This document shows, one piece after another, positions 57,283 through 64,000 of a stretch of 64,000 bases of DNA. A program made the translations under genes and the position numbers. How positions within the stretch are numbered: position 1 is the first letter of the stretch; each line of letters starts with the position of its first letter. This DNA comes from Paenibacillus sp. JQZ6Y-1 (GTDB lineage: Bacteria; Bacillota; Bacilli; Paenibacillales; Paenibacillaceae): the NCBI RefSeq assembly GCF_040719145.1, contig NZ_JBFDUZ010000007.1, positions 32,791-96,790 on the forward strand. The letters run 5' to 3'. Below the pieces are notes generated by a model. It worked only from the letters and a program-made list of their open reading frames with translations. It was not told the DNA's origin and did not search any database.

Positions 57283-59256
57283 ATGAAACTGATCAGTCTA
57301 TGTATGATTGTAAAAAATGAAGAAGATGTGCTTGCCCGCTGTCTCGACAGTATCAAGTCCATTGTCGATGAAATTGTGATTGTTGACACAGGCTCTACCG
57401 ACGGTACACGTGCCATTGCAGAACAATATGGCGCCAATATCTTTGAATTCACTTGGATCAATGACTTTTCCGCCGCCAAAAATGAAGCGATTCGCCATGC
57501 CAATGGTCAATGGATTCTCTTCCTAGATGCGGACGAATATTTCCGTGGCAATGATGCACTGGAATTGAGAAACTATTTGTCCCAGCAGCAGCCGCAACCG
57601 AATGTGGTATTCAATTTACCGGTCATCAACTACACCGGCTCGGCGAAGGAAAATCATATCATGGAAAGCTCTGCCGATCGCGTCTTCCCCAATCATATGA
57701 ATATTTGGTATGAACGCCCGATCCATGAGCAGATTGTATCCAGACAACCGAATACACAGCTATACAATTTTAAGCTGCCTTACCGGATTCATCACTCCGG
57801 CTATCTGCATGAAACATTGGAAAAGAAAAACAAGCATGAACGGAATATGCAGATTTTTAACGATTATGAGAAAAACAACAAATTGGAAGCTTACGACTTC
57901 TTTACGCTGGGCAATGAATACTACGCTACGCAAAACTATGCGCGGGCGATTGAATATTTCCAACAAGCGATCCAACAGGCGGAATCAGTCAAGGTCGCGT
58001 GGTATCCTCATGCGTTGATCGCGCTGATCAATACGTATTATCATTCTGGACGCTTAAATGATTCGTGGAAACTGATTGAGGATAAGCTGGTACTGTTCAA
58101 GGAATATCCTGAGTATTACACGTTCCGTGGGATTCATTACGAATGGTTCGGTCATTTTGACGAAGCCAAACAAGCGTATCAACAAGCAATTCAGGTGGCG
58201 GAAAAGAAAGCTGCCCAGCATCCAACCTTCTGGATTTATAGCCCAAGTATGGGCTTCGATATTCCGATTGAACGTCTCGGTGATATTGCTCTACGTTATG
58301 GTGAAGCGCAGACGTATATCTCGTGGTCGCTCAAGCTTTTAGCACAAAATAACGAAAATATCGCACTGCTGATCCGTACATTGGAGCAGATCTCGCTGGT
58401 TGATTCTGCCGAGGGTATCATTTCACTGCTGCGCGGATTTTATGATGATCAAAATATGTATCATGTCACTTTATTATTTGAAGCTTCGCTAGCAATCGCC
58501 AATATCGAGATGGCACGACATTTTCTAGCATTGCTGGGTCCAGATTATCAGCTGTCTGTGCAACAACAGTTGCGTCTTGCTTTAATCTCCAAGGAAGAAC
58601 CAGCGTTGACTCAGGCATTACAAGCTGCTGAACAAGAGCAGAATCGTTCTCTTGGACTGAATAAGCAATGGATTCTGGCAGCACTATCTCAGCGTGATCT
58701 ACAGCTGCTGCAGTTGGTAGATGCAGGCACGACAGACGCAGCCATCTGGAAGCGTATTGCAGAGCGCTTGCTGACCGAGGATTCTAGCACAACCGACAGC
58801 GATACGACTGCATCTACGGATAACGAAGCTACCGATGAAGATACCGAGAATGAGCAGTTATTTTTACTGGCAAAAGACCTGTTCCTGTTGAAACAATTCG
58901 ATGCCTTTGATCAATTGGTTAATCGTTTCCCACAGCCAGGTCTGGTCAATATGCTGGCGAATTATTTCTATACGCGCGATTGCAAGGATATTGCCTTCAA
59001 CTACTATTCTCTACTGCTCTCTAAGCAGCAATTGGATGTCATCAGTTTAGAAAATCTCGCCTTTTATCATATTCAAGAGAATTTGCCAGATGAAGCAGTC
59101 GAATTTTTGGTCGAAGCCTTACGCCTTGATCCGAACCGTATTTATCTATACGCCGTTATTATTCGTTATGCTAATGGAGAGGTCAAACAGCACTATATTC
59201 AGCAATTCAAAGAGCGCTTTGGCAAACTGACCAGTGTACCATTTTTGAGACTTTGA
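57283..59256 (+). CDS. GT2 glycosyltransferase with long TPR region
   Basis: A protein of 657 residues from the ATG at 57283 (GGAGG 5 bases upstream); the open frame begins 20 codons earlier without an SD. The GT2 domain (about 1-230) shows ISLCMIVKNEEDVLARCLDS, VIVDTGSTDGT, the metal motif FLDADEYF and RPIHEQIV. Residues about 230-655 are mostly helical TPR-like repeats (FFTLGNEYYATQNYARAIEYFQQAI, HFDEAKQAYQQAIQVA, FYHIQENLPDEAVEFLVEALR). They are interrupted by an acidic Ser/Thr/Asp segment (about 508-535). It is a longer relative of the minus-strand GT2-TPR protein. The TPR part may dock the enzyme on protein substrates. Confidence 0.88.
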   Translation: MKLISLCMIVKNEEDVLARCLDSIKSIVDEIVIVDTGSTDGTRAIAEQYGANIFEFTWINDFSAAKNEAIRHANGQWILFLDADEYFRGNDALELRNYLSQQQPQPNVVFNLPVINYTGSAKENHIMESSADRVFPNHMNIWYERPIHEQIVSRQPNTQLYNFKLPYRIHHSGYLHETLEKKNKHERNMQIFNDYEKNNKLEAYDFFTLGNEYYATQNYARAIEYFQQAIQQAESVKVAWYPHALIALINTYYHSGRLNDSWKLIEDKLVLFKEYPEYYTFRGIHYEWFGHFDEAKQAYQQAIQVAEKKAAQHPTFWIYSPSMGFDIPIERLGDIALRYGEAQTYISWSLKLLAQNNENIALLIRTLEQISLVDSAEGIISLLRGFYDDQNMYHVTLLFEASLAIANIEMARHFLALLGPDYQLSVQQQLRLALISKEEPALTQALQAAEQEQNRSLGLNKQWILAALSQRDLQLLQLVDAGTTDAAIWKRIAERLLTEDSSTTDSDTTASTDNEATDEDTENEQLFLLAKDLFLLKQFDAFDQLVNRFPQPGLVNMLANYFYTRDCKDIAFNYYSLLLSKQQLDVISLENLAFYHIQENLPDEAVEFLVEALRLDPNRIYLYAVIIRYANGEVKQHYIQQFKERFGKLTSVPFLRL

Positions 59257-59277
59257 TTCTGGCGAAAGGAGACAATT

Positions 59278-60132
59278 ATGAAAATTGCATATTTTATTAT
59301 GGCTCACCATAAGCCAGATCAGCTACAGCGCTTGCTTCAGGCTATTTATTCGCCTCAGCATCTGTATGTCATCCATGTGGACAGCAAGGCAGACGCGTAT
59401 CTGCATGATATGGTATCCTTTTTTGCTGAACATAATGACAATATCAAACTGTTAACTAGCCGCTCTGTGCGCTGGGCGGCATGGTCGCAAGTCCAACTCG
59501 AACTGGATGCGATTCGCGAGTTGCTGCATATGGATCAAGATTGGGATTATTATATCAATCTAAGCGGTCAGGACTTCCCGCTCGTCAAGCAGGAGCAGCT
59601 GGAGCAGTTACTAGAGGGCAACACGAATAACTATGTACGGATTGAGCCGATACCGCCAGCCGAGAAGAATGTGCGGCAAAATTTCTATTGGGTCGAGGAT
59701 ATGGAGCAAATCAAACGCATGGGTGAACGCGAGCCGTTTGAGTCGTATTTTGAAAGTGATATTACACCAGTGTGCGGTTCCAGTTGGAAAATGATTACCC
59801 GTTCACTCGCTCACTTTGCTGTATATTCCACCTTTTCTTATGAACTGCAAGAATACTGTCGCTATTGCTTGGCGCCAGATGAGATGTTTTTCCAATTGCT
59901 ATTGTATAACTCAGACTATGTCATGACTCATAGCAACATGCTGCATCGCTTCTTTGAAATGGAGGCGATGCAGGAAGGCGCGATGAGCCGACCACGTATT
60001 CTAACCCAAGCAGATTTTGATAAGATTCTGCAATCAGACTGCGTCTTTGCCCGTAAATTTGATGACGCAGTAGATAGCGAGATTCTGAATTTGCTGGAGA
60101 AACATCTAGGGCTGCCGGCTGCCTCATCGTAA
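59278..60132 (+). CDS. GT14 (Core-2/I-branching type) glycosyltransferase
   Basis: A 284-residue protein of the beta-1,6-N-acetylglucosaminyltransferase/xylosyltransferase 'Branch' family. Typical segments are MKIAYFIMAHHKPDQLQRLL at the N-terminus, VIHVDSKADAYL, WAAWSQVQLELDAIRELL, DYYINLSGQDFPLVKQEQL, GSSWKMITRSLAHF and LAPDEMFFQLLL (the conserved Asp-Glu). No membrane anchor is present, so it acts in the cytoplasm. AAAGGAG lies 6 bases before the ATG and the gene starts 21 bases after the GT2-TPR stop. It probably adds a branching or second sugar to the glycan. Confidence 0.9.
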   Translation: MKIAYFIMAHHKPDQLQRLLQAIYSPQHLYVIHVDSKADAYLHDMVSFFAEHNDNIKLLTSRSVRWAAWSQVQLELDAIRELLHMDQDWDYYINLSGQDFPLVKQEQLEQLLEGNTNNYVRIEPIPPAEKNVRQNFYWVEDMEQIKRMGEREPFESYFESDITPVCGSSWKMITRSLAHFAVYSTFSYELQEYCRYCLAPDEMFFQLLLYNSDYVMTHSNMLHRFFEMEAMQEGAMSRPRILTQADFDKILQSDCVFARKFDDAVDSEILNLLEKHLGLPAASS

Positions 60133-60170
60133 TTCTAAACTTGGCAGAATCATACTTCGCGGAATGGATG

Positions 60171-60282
60171 CTATAGATCACTATAGATGGCTGTAGATTA
60201 CTATAAGTCAACTATGGATCGCTATAGATCACTGTAACTCACTGTAGTTCAACTATCGATCGCTATAAAGAACTATATTCTA
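60171..60282. repeat. degenerate 10-11 bp tandem repeat, eleven units
   Basis: Eleven consecutive units begin with CT(A/G)T(A/G/C): CTATAGATCA, CTATAGATGG, CTGTAGATTA, CTATAAGTCAA, CTATGGATCG, CTATAGATCA, CTGTAACTCA, CTGTAGTTCAA, CTATCGATCG, CTATAAAGAA and CTATATTCTA. Eight or more are exactly 10 bases and two are 11, an average close to one helical turn. The array lies 38 bases after the GT14 stop and before the terminator. No coding frame with an SD crosses it. Confidence 0.85.
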
Positions 60283-60351
60283 ACGCATGAACGAGTTACA
60301 TCCATCGTCAGCATGTATTCCCACTTAGATTGCTCATTTTATTGTCCAAAG

Positions 60352-60388
60352 AAAAGCAGCCACTGGATCATCTCCAGTGGCTGCTTTT
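60352..60388. terminator. strong bidirectional terminator between the glycan island and fliT
   Basis: A 16-bp perfect stem (AAAAGCAGCCACTGGA and its complement) with a 5-base loop, with A and T runs on the two sides. It serves both convergent transcripts. Confidence 0.9.
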
Positions 60389-60412
60389 TATCATATAGAA
60401 TTGAAATCGATA

Positions 60413-60745
60413 TTAGCGACTATACGGATTGCTGTAGCCCATTGCGGTACCTTTATTTTCGCCATATGCTTTACTTTGCATATGATACTGACGAATTTTA
60501 CGAAGCTGCAATGCTGCATCATCCTTAATTTCATTCATTCGCCCTACAATAATCTCATCATAGGATAGAATATCGCGAATCATCTGCTTTTCTTCTTCAT
60601 TGACCTGCTCTTTTTGCTCCAGATCACTCATCGCTCCATTTCGCAAAGCGATCAAAGCGATCAGCTCGTTCTCTTCTGCTTCCGCAATATTCTCAGCCGT
60701 ATAAACCGTCTGATTATACAGCTTGCGCAGTGAGCGTTCAATCAT
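60413..60745 (-). CDS. fliT: FliT-like flagellar protein
   Basis: A small helical protein of 110 residues from the ATG at 60745, which overlaps the fliS stop (ATGA). It is rich in Glu, Lys and Gln, with LRKLYNQTVYTAENIAEAEE and a long helix of the Bacillus FliT type; the sequence family is weakly conserved, so the name rests mainly on position after fliS and on size. FliT is a chaperone for the filament cap FliD. It is the last gene of the flaG-fliD-fliS-fliT operon and ends at the shared terminator. Confidence 0.75.
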   Translation of the reverse strand: MIERSLRKLYNQTVYTAENIAEAEENELIALIALRNGAMSDLEQKEQVNEEEKQMIRDILSYDEIIVGRMNEIKDDAALQLRKIRQYHMQSKAYGENKGTAMGYSNPYSR

Positions 60746-61140
60746 AGCGAAACTTCCTGTTGTACCGCCTCGCCAGAGCCGACGATACGGATACATTCTT
60801 TCCAAGTATCGCGCAATTCGGTCAGATGTCCGATGATTTCTTCAGCATCTTCTGCATTTTTGCGGATATTGGCTTGAATCAGTTTGTAGTTCATGTATTC
60901 GTACAAACGAGCCAGTTCTTTGGAGATCGGATATTTATGATCAAGAGCAGCAGTCAATTCATTAATGATCGCTTGCGCACGTACCAGACTTTTGTTTGCC
61001 AGTTCATATTGTTTATCGTTAATGGCTACGATTCCTTGTTTGGTAAAACGAATCGCTCCATCGTACAGCATAATGATCAATTGCCCAGGGGAAGCCGTTT
61101 GCACCGATGACTGTTGATATTTTTGAAATGCTAAGTTCAA
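60742..61140 (-). CDS. fliS: FliS, flagellin export chaperone (TTG start)
   Basis: FliS binds the C-terminus of flagellin and keeps it unfolded until export. The 132 residues show the family start LAFQKYQQSSVQTASPGQLIIMLYDGAIRF and four helices. No ATG is available; the TTG at 61140 has AAGGAG 9 bases upstream. The gene starts 25 bases after fliD and overlaps fliT by 4 bases, so the three are coupled. Confidence 0.95.
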   Translation of the reverse strand: MNLAFQKYQQSSVQTASPGQLIIMLYDGAIRFTKQGIVAINDKQYELANKSLVRAQAIINELTAALDHKYPISKELARLYEYMNYKLIQANIRKNAEDAEEIIGHLTELRDTWKECIRIVGSGEAVQQEVSL

Positions 61141-61165
61141 AATTCTTCACTCCTTAAGAGAATAA

Positions 61166-62938
61166 TTAGCCTGAGAAGCTGGATAAGCTACTGGACATCG
61201 AATTGTATTTGTTTACAGCTGATTCCATCGCTGTGAATTTGGTATAGTAACTGTTCTCGATACGTGTCATAAATTCTTTGAAATCCGAGATTTTATCATC
61301 CATCGCCGTAATCTGGCGACTCAGTTCCGAGTTGGATGCAAAATCCGTATTGGTTGAAGTACTCGTTGTGGATGTACCTACTGCGCTGTACAAGGCAGTC
61401 AATGCTGTATTCGCAATCTTGGACATTCTAGTGAATACCCCAGAACTTGTACTGGAAGCTGAAGTATCGCTGCTCGTTTTGCCAAACAGTTCAGCAACAC
61501 GATCTGGATTCGCTTCAATTGCTGCCTTCAGTTTGTCCTCATCCTGAATGACCAACTTCCCTTTTTCGCTGTATGTTCCCGTTGTAATACCGAGTGTTTG
61601 CAAATTCAGCGTTGTACCGTCAGAAGTCGTTACAGACGCCAAGGATGTCATACGCAAGTCGGAAACCATCTTGGACAAGGTTGTATCATTGCGCAAGCTA
61701 CCGCTCTTTGCTTTTTCTTCCCACAGTTTGATCTGATCATCTGTCATGCTTTCTCTTTGCGTATCGGTCAGTGGTGTATAACTACGATATACACTTTCAC
61801 CCAGCTCGGAATTGACTTTATCGATCAGTGTATTGTAATCGCTAATAAACGATTTGATAGTCGAAAGGATCGAGCTTGTATCGGATTTGACGTTGATATT
61901 GGTTACGCCGCCAGTACCAGACACACTATTCAACGTTACACTCACGCCATTGACGGTAAAGTTATTGCTCGCATATTCCATATCCATACCGTTAACGTTA
62001 ACCTTTGCCACTTTACCGGTAGCAGACAATCCATCCTGCTTGAAACCGTTGGAGTTCGTAAACAGGTCGCCGCTCAAGCTGACTGCCGTTGTAGAGCTTG
62101 TGTCGGTATTATTAATAGTCATTTCGCCAGTAGAGGAGTTGAATCCGGCAGTAACGCCAGCGCTGCTAGCATTGATCTTACTTACCAGACTAGCTACCGT
62201 ATCTGTATCGTCAAAGCTAATCGATGTTCCGTTAATGGAAACCGTATTGCTGTTGTAGCTGATTTTATTAGCTGCTTTCAAGTCTCCCAACTTTGTGTTG
62301 GAATCCGCAGATGAAATCCCAGTATCTAGCGACACGCCAGTGGCATTGGATGACAGTCCTTTCAGATCGCCACCAACACTTACTGCGGTTCCTGTATTAT
62401 TAGAGGAAATAGACAGCTTACCAGAAGTGGAATCGTAAATCGCAGTAGCACCAGCCGATGCATTCGAGTTGATTTTGGTAACGAGTGAACTCATCGTATC
62501 AGTGGAACCATCATAAGCGATTTGTACGCCGTTCACTTCAACATAACCTGTATTTCCAAGAGAAGTGCCTAGTGTTTGTGTGGAGCTTTTGACGCCAGTA
62601 GATAACTGGAGATTACCGGAGGTTGCCAGCTGATCTACACGTACAGCCAGTGAACCTGTCGCTGTACTAGAAGCGGTTGCGGTAACTGCAGTTGTATTGC
62701 CTGTCACAGCTGTCGTTTTCGCGCTCAGTGCTGTTGATTTGGAATACGTAGACAGCTTATTGTTTCTAAAATCAACGATGGAGGTCGTCAGGGTACGATA
62801 GTCTTCCTGTTTCCATTCCATCTTTGTTTTTTGTTGATTTAATTTATCCAGCTTAGTTTGCTGAGCTTCCATCAATTTTTTTACGATTGAGTCTACATCC
62901 AGACCGGAAGTTAATCCGGATAATCTTGTAACTGCCAT
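61166..62938 (-). CDS. fliD: FliD, flagellar filament cap protein
   Basis: FliD forms the cap under which flagellin is added to the filament. The 590 residues begin TRLSGLTSGLDVDSIVKKLM and end in a coiled, Ser-rich helix (ITAMDDKISDFKEFMTRIEN...). The middle holds two clear flagellin-IN-type units (about 95-195 and 215-295: NGVQIAYDGSTDTMSSLVTKINS and NGTSISFDDTDTVASLVSKINAS) and a third partial one (about 315-345). AAGGAGG lies 7 bases before the ATG. It follows flaG after 12 bases. Longer than Bacillus FliD (about 500), mainly because of these Thr/Ser-rich inserts. Confidence 0.95.
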   Translation of the reverse strand: MAVTRLSGLTSGLDVDSIVKKLMEAQQTKLDKLNQQKTKMEWKQEDYRTLTTSIVDFRNNKLSTYSKSTALSAKTTAVTGNTTAVTATASSTATGSLAVRVDQLATSGNLQLSTGVKSSTQTLGTSLGNTGYVEVNGVQIAYDGSTDTMSSLVTKINSNASAGATAIYDSTSGKLSISSNNTGTAVSVGGDLKGLSSNATGVSLDTGISSADSNTKLGDLKAANKISYNSNTVSINGTSISFDDTDTVASLVSKINASSAGVTAGFNSSTGEMTINNTDTSSTTAVSLSGDLFTNSNGFKQDGLSATGKVAKVNVNGMDMEYASNNFTVNGVSVTLNSVSGTGGVTNINVKSDTSSILSTIKSFISDYNTLIDKVNSELGESVYRSYTPLTDTQRESMTDDQIKLWEEKAKSGSLRNDTTLSKMVSDLRMTSLASVTTSDGTTLNLQTLGITTGTYSEKGKLVIQDEDKLKAAIEANPDRVAELFGKTSSDTSASSTSSGVFTRMSKIANTALTALYSAVGTSTTSTSTNTDFASNSELSRQITAMDDKISDFKEFMTRIENSYYTKFTAMESAVNKYNSMSSSLSSFSG

Positions 62939-62950
62939 TGCAATTCCTCC

Positions 62951-63313
62951 TTATACTTTTTTATCGACCAAAATGCCTGCATTTTCAAGCATTTTTGCTA
63001 CAGCATCCAATGTTTTCTCAGGTGGAATCTCACGAATCAGGTTGCCGTTATCTTTATCATAAACTTTGATCATGATTGCATTTAATTTATCATGTACCGA
63101 TATTTGGAGACTCACATTAGGGCCTTGCATGGCCCGCGTGATGCGCTCCATTTCCTCGACCTTCTTCTTATCATCGACGGACACCACTTGAACTGACGGA
63201 TCGCTTGCCGTATCTTCCGAAATGGGAATGGCATTAATCTGAACAGGTTCGCTTGGAGTAATATGTAGCAGATTGGGATTGGCTGAGCCTGTTGCTGAAA
63301 CGTTCATCTTCAT
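62951..63313 (-). CDS. flaG: FlaG-family protein
   Basis: A 120-residue protein whose C-terminal half (about 50-120) is the FlaG domain: LQISVHDKLNAIMIKVYDK, GNLIREIPPEKTLDAVAKM and a final GILVDKKV. The N-terminal half is variable, Ser/Pro-rich. FlaG affects filament length in other bacteria. AGAGGTG lies 5 bases before the ATG. It heads the flaG-fliD-fliS-fliT operon behind a consensus sigma-D promoter. Confidence 0.92.
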   Translation of the reverse strand: MKMNVSATGSANPNLLHITPSEPVQINAIPISEDTASDPSVQVVSVDDKKKVEEMERITRAMQGPNVSLQISVHDKLNAIMIKVYDKDNGNLIREIPPEKTLDAVAKMLENAGILVDKKV

Positions 63314-63382
63314 TAGAACACCTCTTTTCCCGGTATAATGCCCGGTGGGATGAATGATTTCATATCTTGCCTGTTATTATAT

Positions 63383-63409
63383 ATATCGGCTTCATCGGAA
63401 GAGCATTTA
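63383..63409 (-). promoter_or_regulatory. consensus sigma-D (flagellar) promoter of flaG-fliDST
   Basis: On the minus strand TAAA (63409-63406), exactly 15 bases, GCCGATAT (63390-63383): a full match to the Bacillus sigma-D consensus. It lies about 70 bases before the flaG start and after the hag terminator. Confidence 0.9.
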
Positions 63410-63506
63410 ATATAAATCTCATATTTCCCGGTAAATAATAGGTAAAATAGTGCGTAATACCTTATTCCCATCCCCCTTTTTTCATAATCAGGAAATTGTA
63501 TGTAAT

Positions 63507-63543
63507 AAAAAAACGAGAGGCCCCAGAATTCCGGGACCTCTCG
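63507..63543 (-). terminator. intrinsic terminator of hag
   Basis: On the minus strand CGAGAGG(TCCCGGAATTCTGGGG)CCTCTCG with inner pairing CCCGGAATTCTGGG and a following run of seven T. It lies 29 bases after the hag stop. Confidence 0.9.
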
Positions 63544-63571
63544 GATGGGCGAGAATCGCCACCGCTTAGGA

Positions 63572-64000
63572 TTAACGCAGCAGGGACAGAACGCCTTGTG
63601 GTGCAGAGTTAGCTTGGGACAGCATGGATTGTGCCGCTTGTACCAAGATGTTGTTTTTAGTCAGTTTAACCATTTCAGAAGCCATATCAGTATCACGGAT
63701 GTTAGATTCCGCTGCTGTCAGGTTTTCTGTAGTAGTACCCAAGTTGTTCGAAGTGTATTCCAGACGGTTTTGCTTAGCACCCAGTTTCGCGCGCTCTGTT
63801 GCTACCGATTGGATTGCTGTTTCGATGCTGCTCAGGCTAGATGTAGAAGTCAAACCTTTGAAGCTTGTAGTTGTGATCGCACCGATAGAGATTGTTACGC
63901 CAGTTTTATCGCCAACTTGGATTGTAACACCCTTCGTGATGCTGATACCGTTGAAGGTTGTTTGGGACATGATGTTGTCGATTTGTGTACCCAGCTCGCC
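63572..64000 (-). CDS. hag: flagellin (3' part, cut by window edge)
   Basis: The reading frame enters from the right edge and gives the last 142 residues of flagellin. It starts within ELGTQIDNIMSQTTFNGI, typical of the rising N-terminal/central part of short flagellins, and ends with the conserved C-terminal D0/D1 helix: SNLGTTTENLTAAESNIRD-type (NNLGTTTENLTAAESNIRDT), DMASEMVKLTKNNILVQAA and MLSQANSAPQGVLSLLR. The ATG at 63970 is internal, not the start. The short variable region (about 25 residues between the two conserved parts) suggests a small flagellin near 260-280 residues. It is the likely client of FliS and a possible target of the nearby glycosyltransferases. Confidence 0.95.
   Translation of the reverse strand, partial: GELGTQIDNIMSQTTFNGISITKGVTIQVGDKTGVTISIGAITTTSFKGLTSTSSLSSIETAIQSVATERAKLGAKQNRLEYTSNNLGTTTENLTAAESNIRDTDMASEMVKLTKNNILVQAAQSMLSQANSAPQGVLSLLR

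Noticed and set aside
60171..60282. CRISPR array or rho-independent structure
   Set aside because: Units of 10-11 bp with no spacers; no consistent stem. Kept as a phased repeat instead.
1..64000. tRNA or rRNA genes, insertion sequences, prophage genes
   Set aside because: No tRNA T-loop pattern with cloverleaf arms, no rRNA-like stretch, and no transposase, integrase or phage structural protein was recognised on either strand.

Overview
The window reads as the chromosome of an endospore-forming Gram-positive bacterium of the Paenibacillaceae, most likely a Paenibacillus. This rests on gene order and protein resemblance, not on a database search. The order hag-flaG-fliD-fliS-fliT, then hpf-secA-prfB, and ftsE-ftsX-ctpB-minJ, follows the Bacillus/Paenibacillus pattern. 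SD sites are strong AGGAGG types, TTG starts are common, and intrinsic terminators with long T runs are abundant. There is no rRNA, tRNA, insertion sequence, prophage or CRISPR array that I can support.

Layout. 1-4.9 kb: the start of a U32 peptidase-family gene (cut by the left edge), a small orphan protein, and a secreted HtrA-type protease followed by a secreted stalk-domain protein with three repeated modules. 4.9-10.4 kb: uvrB-uvrA behind a sigma-A promoter that carries an SOS (LexA) box. 10.6-12.2 kb: motA-motB stator genes. 12.4-19.4 kb: ftsE-ftsX, an M23 murein hydrolase with an EnvC-like layout, the ctpB protease and a long minJ homologue, a cell-division and wall-remodelling block. 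19.6-21.2 kb: a QacA/EmrB-type exporter with a TetR-like operator. 21.6-29.2 kb: a uronate-catabolism cluster (uxaC, GPH transporter, LacI regulator, uxaB, uxaA). 29.9-38.8 kb: all seven genes from N-acetylglutamate to arginine (argC-J-B-D-F-G-H) behind a promoter overlapped by an ARG-box-like palindrome. 39.1-43.2 kb: an orphan protein, a YitT-family membrane protein, a markedly AT-rich orphan membrane protein and a class I aminotransferase. 43.6-49.6 kb: prfB (with the programmed +1 frameshift), secA, hpf and a cold-shock gene.

49.6-60.1 kb is the most unusual region: a divergent seven-gene surface-glycan island between the housekeeping genes and the late flagellar genes. Leftward run three GT2-type proteins, two of them fused to methyltransferase-like and TPR-like parts. 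Rightward run a CDP-glycerol glycerophosphotransferase with a TPR tail, TagD (which makes CDP-glycerol), a GT2-TPR protein and a GT14 (Core-2/I-branching) enzyme. The window ends with fliT, fliS, fliD, flaG and the 3' part of hag. flaG has a consensus sigma-D promoter, and two weaker sigma-D-like sites lie between the divergent arms of the glycan island. The simplest reading, which is inference, is a system that builds a glycan carrying methyl and glycerol-phosphate groups on flagellin or another surface polymer.
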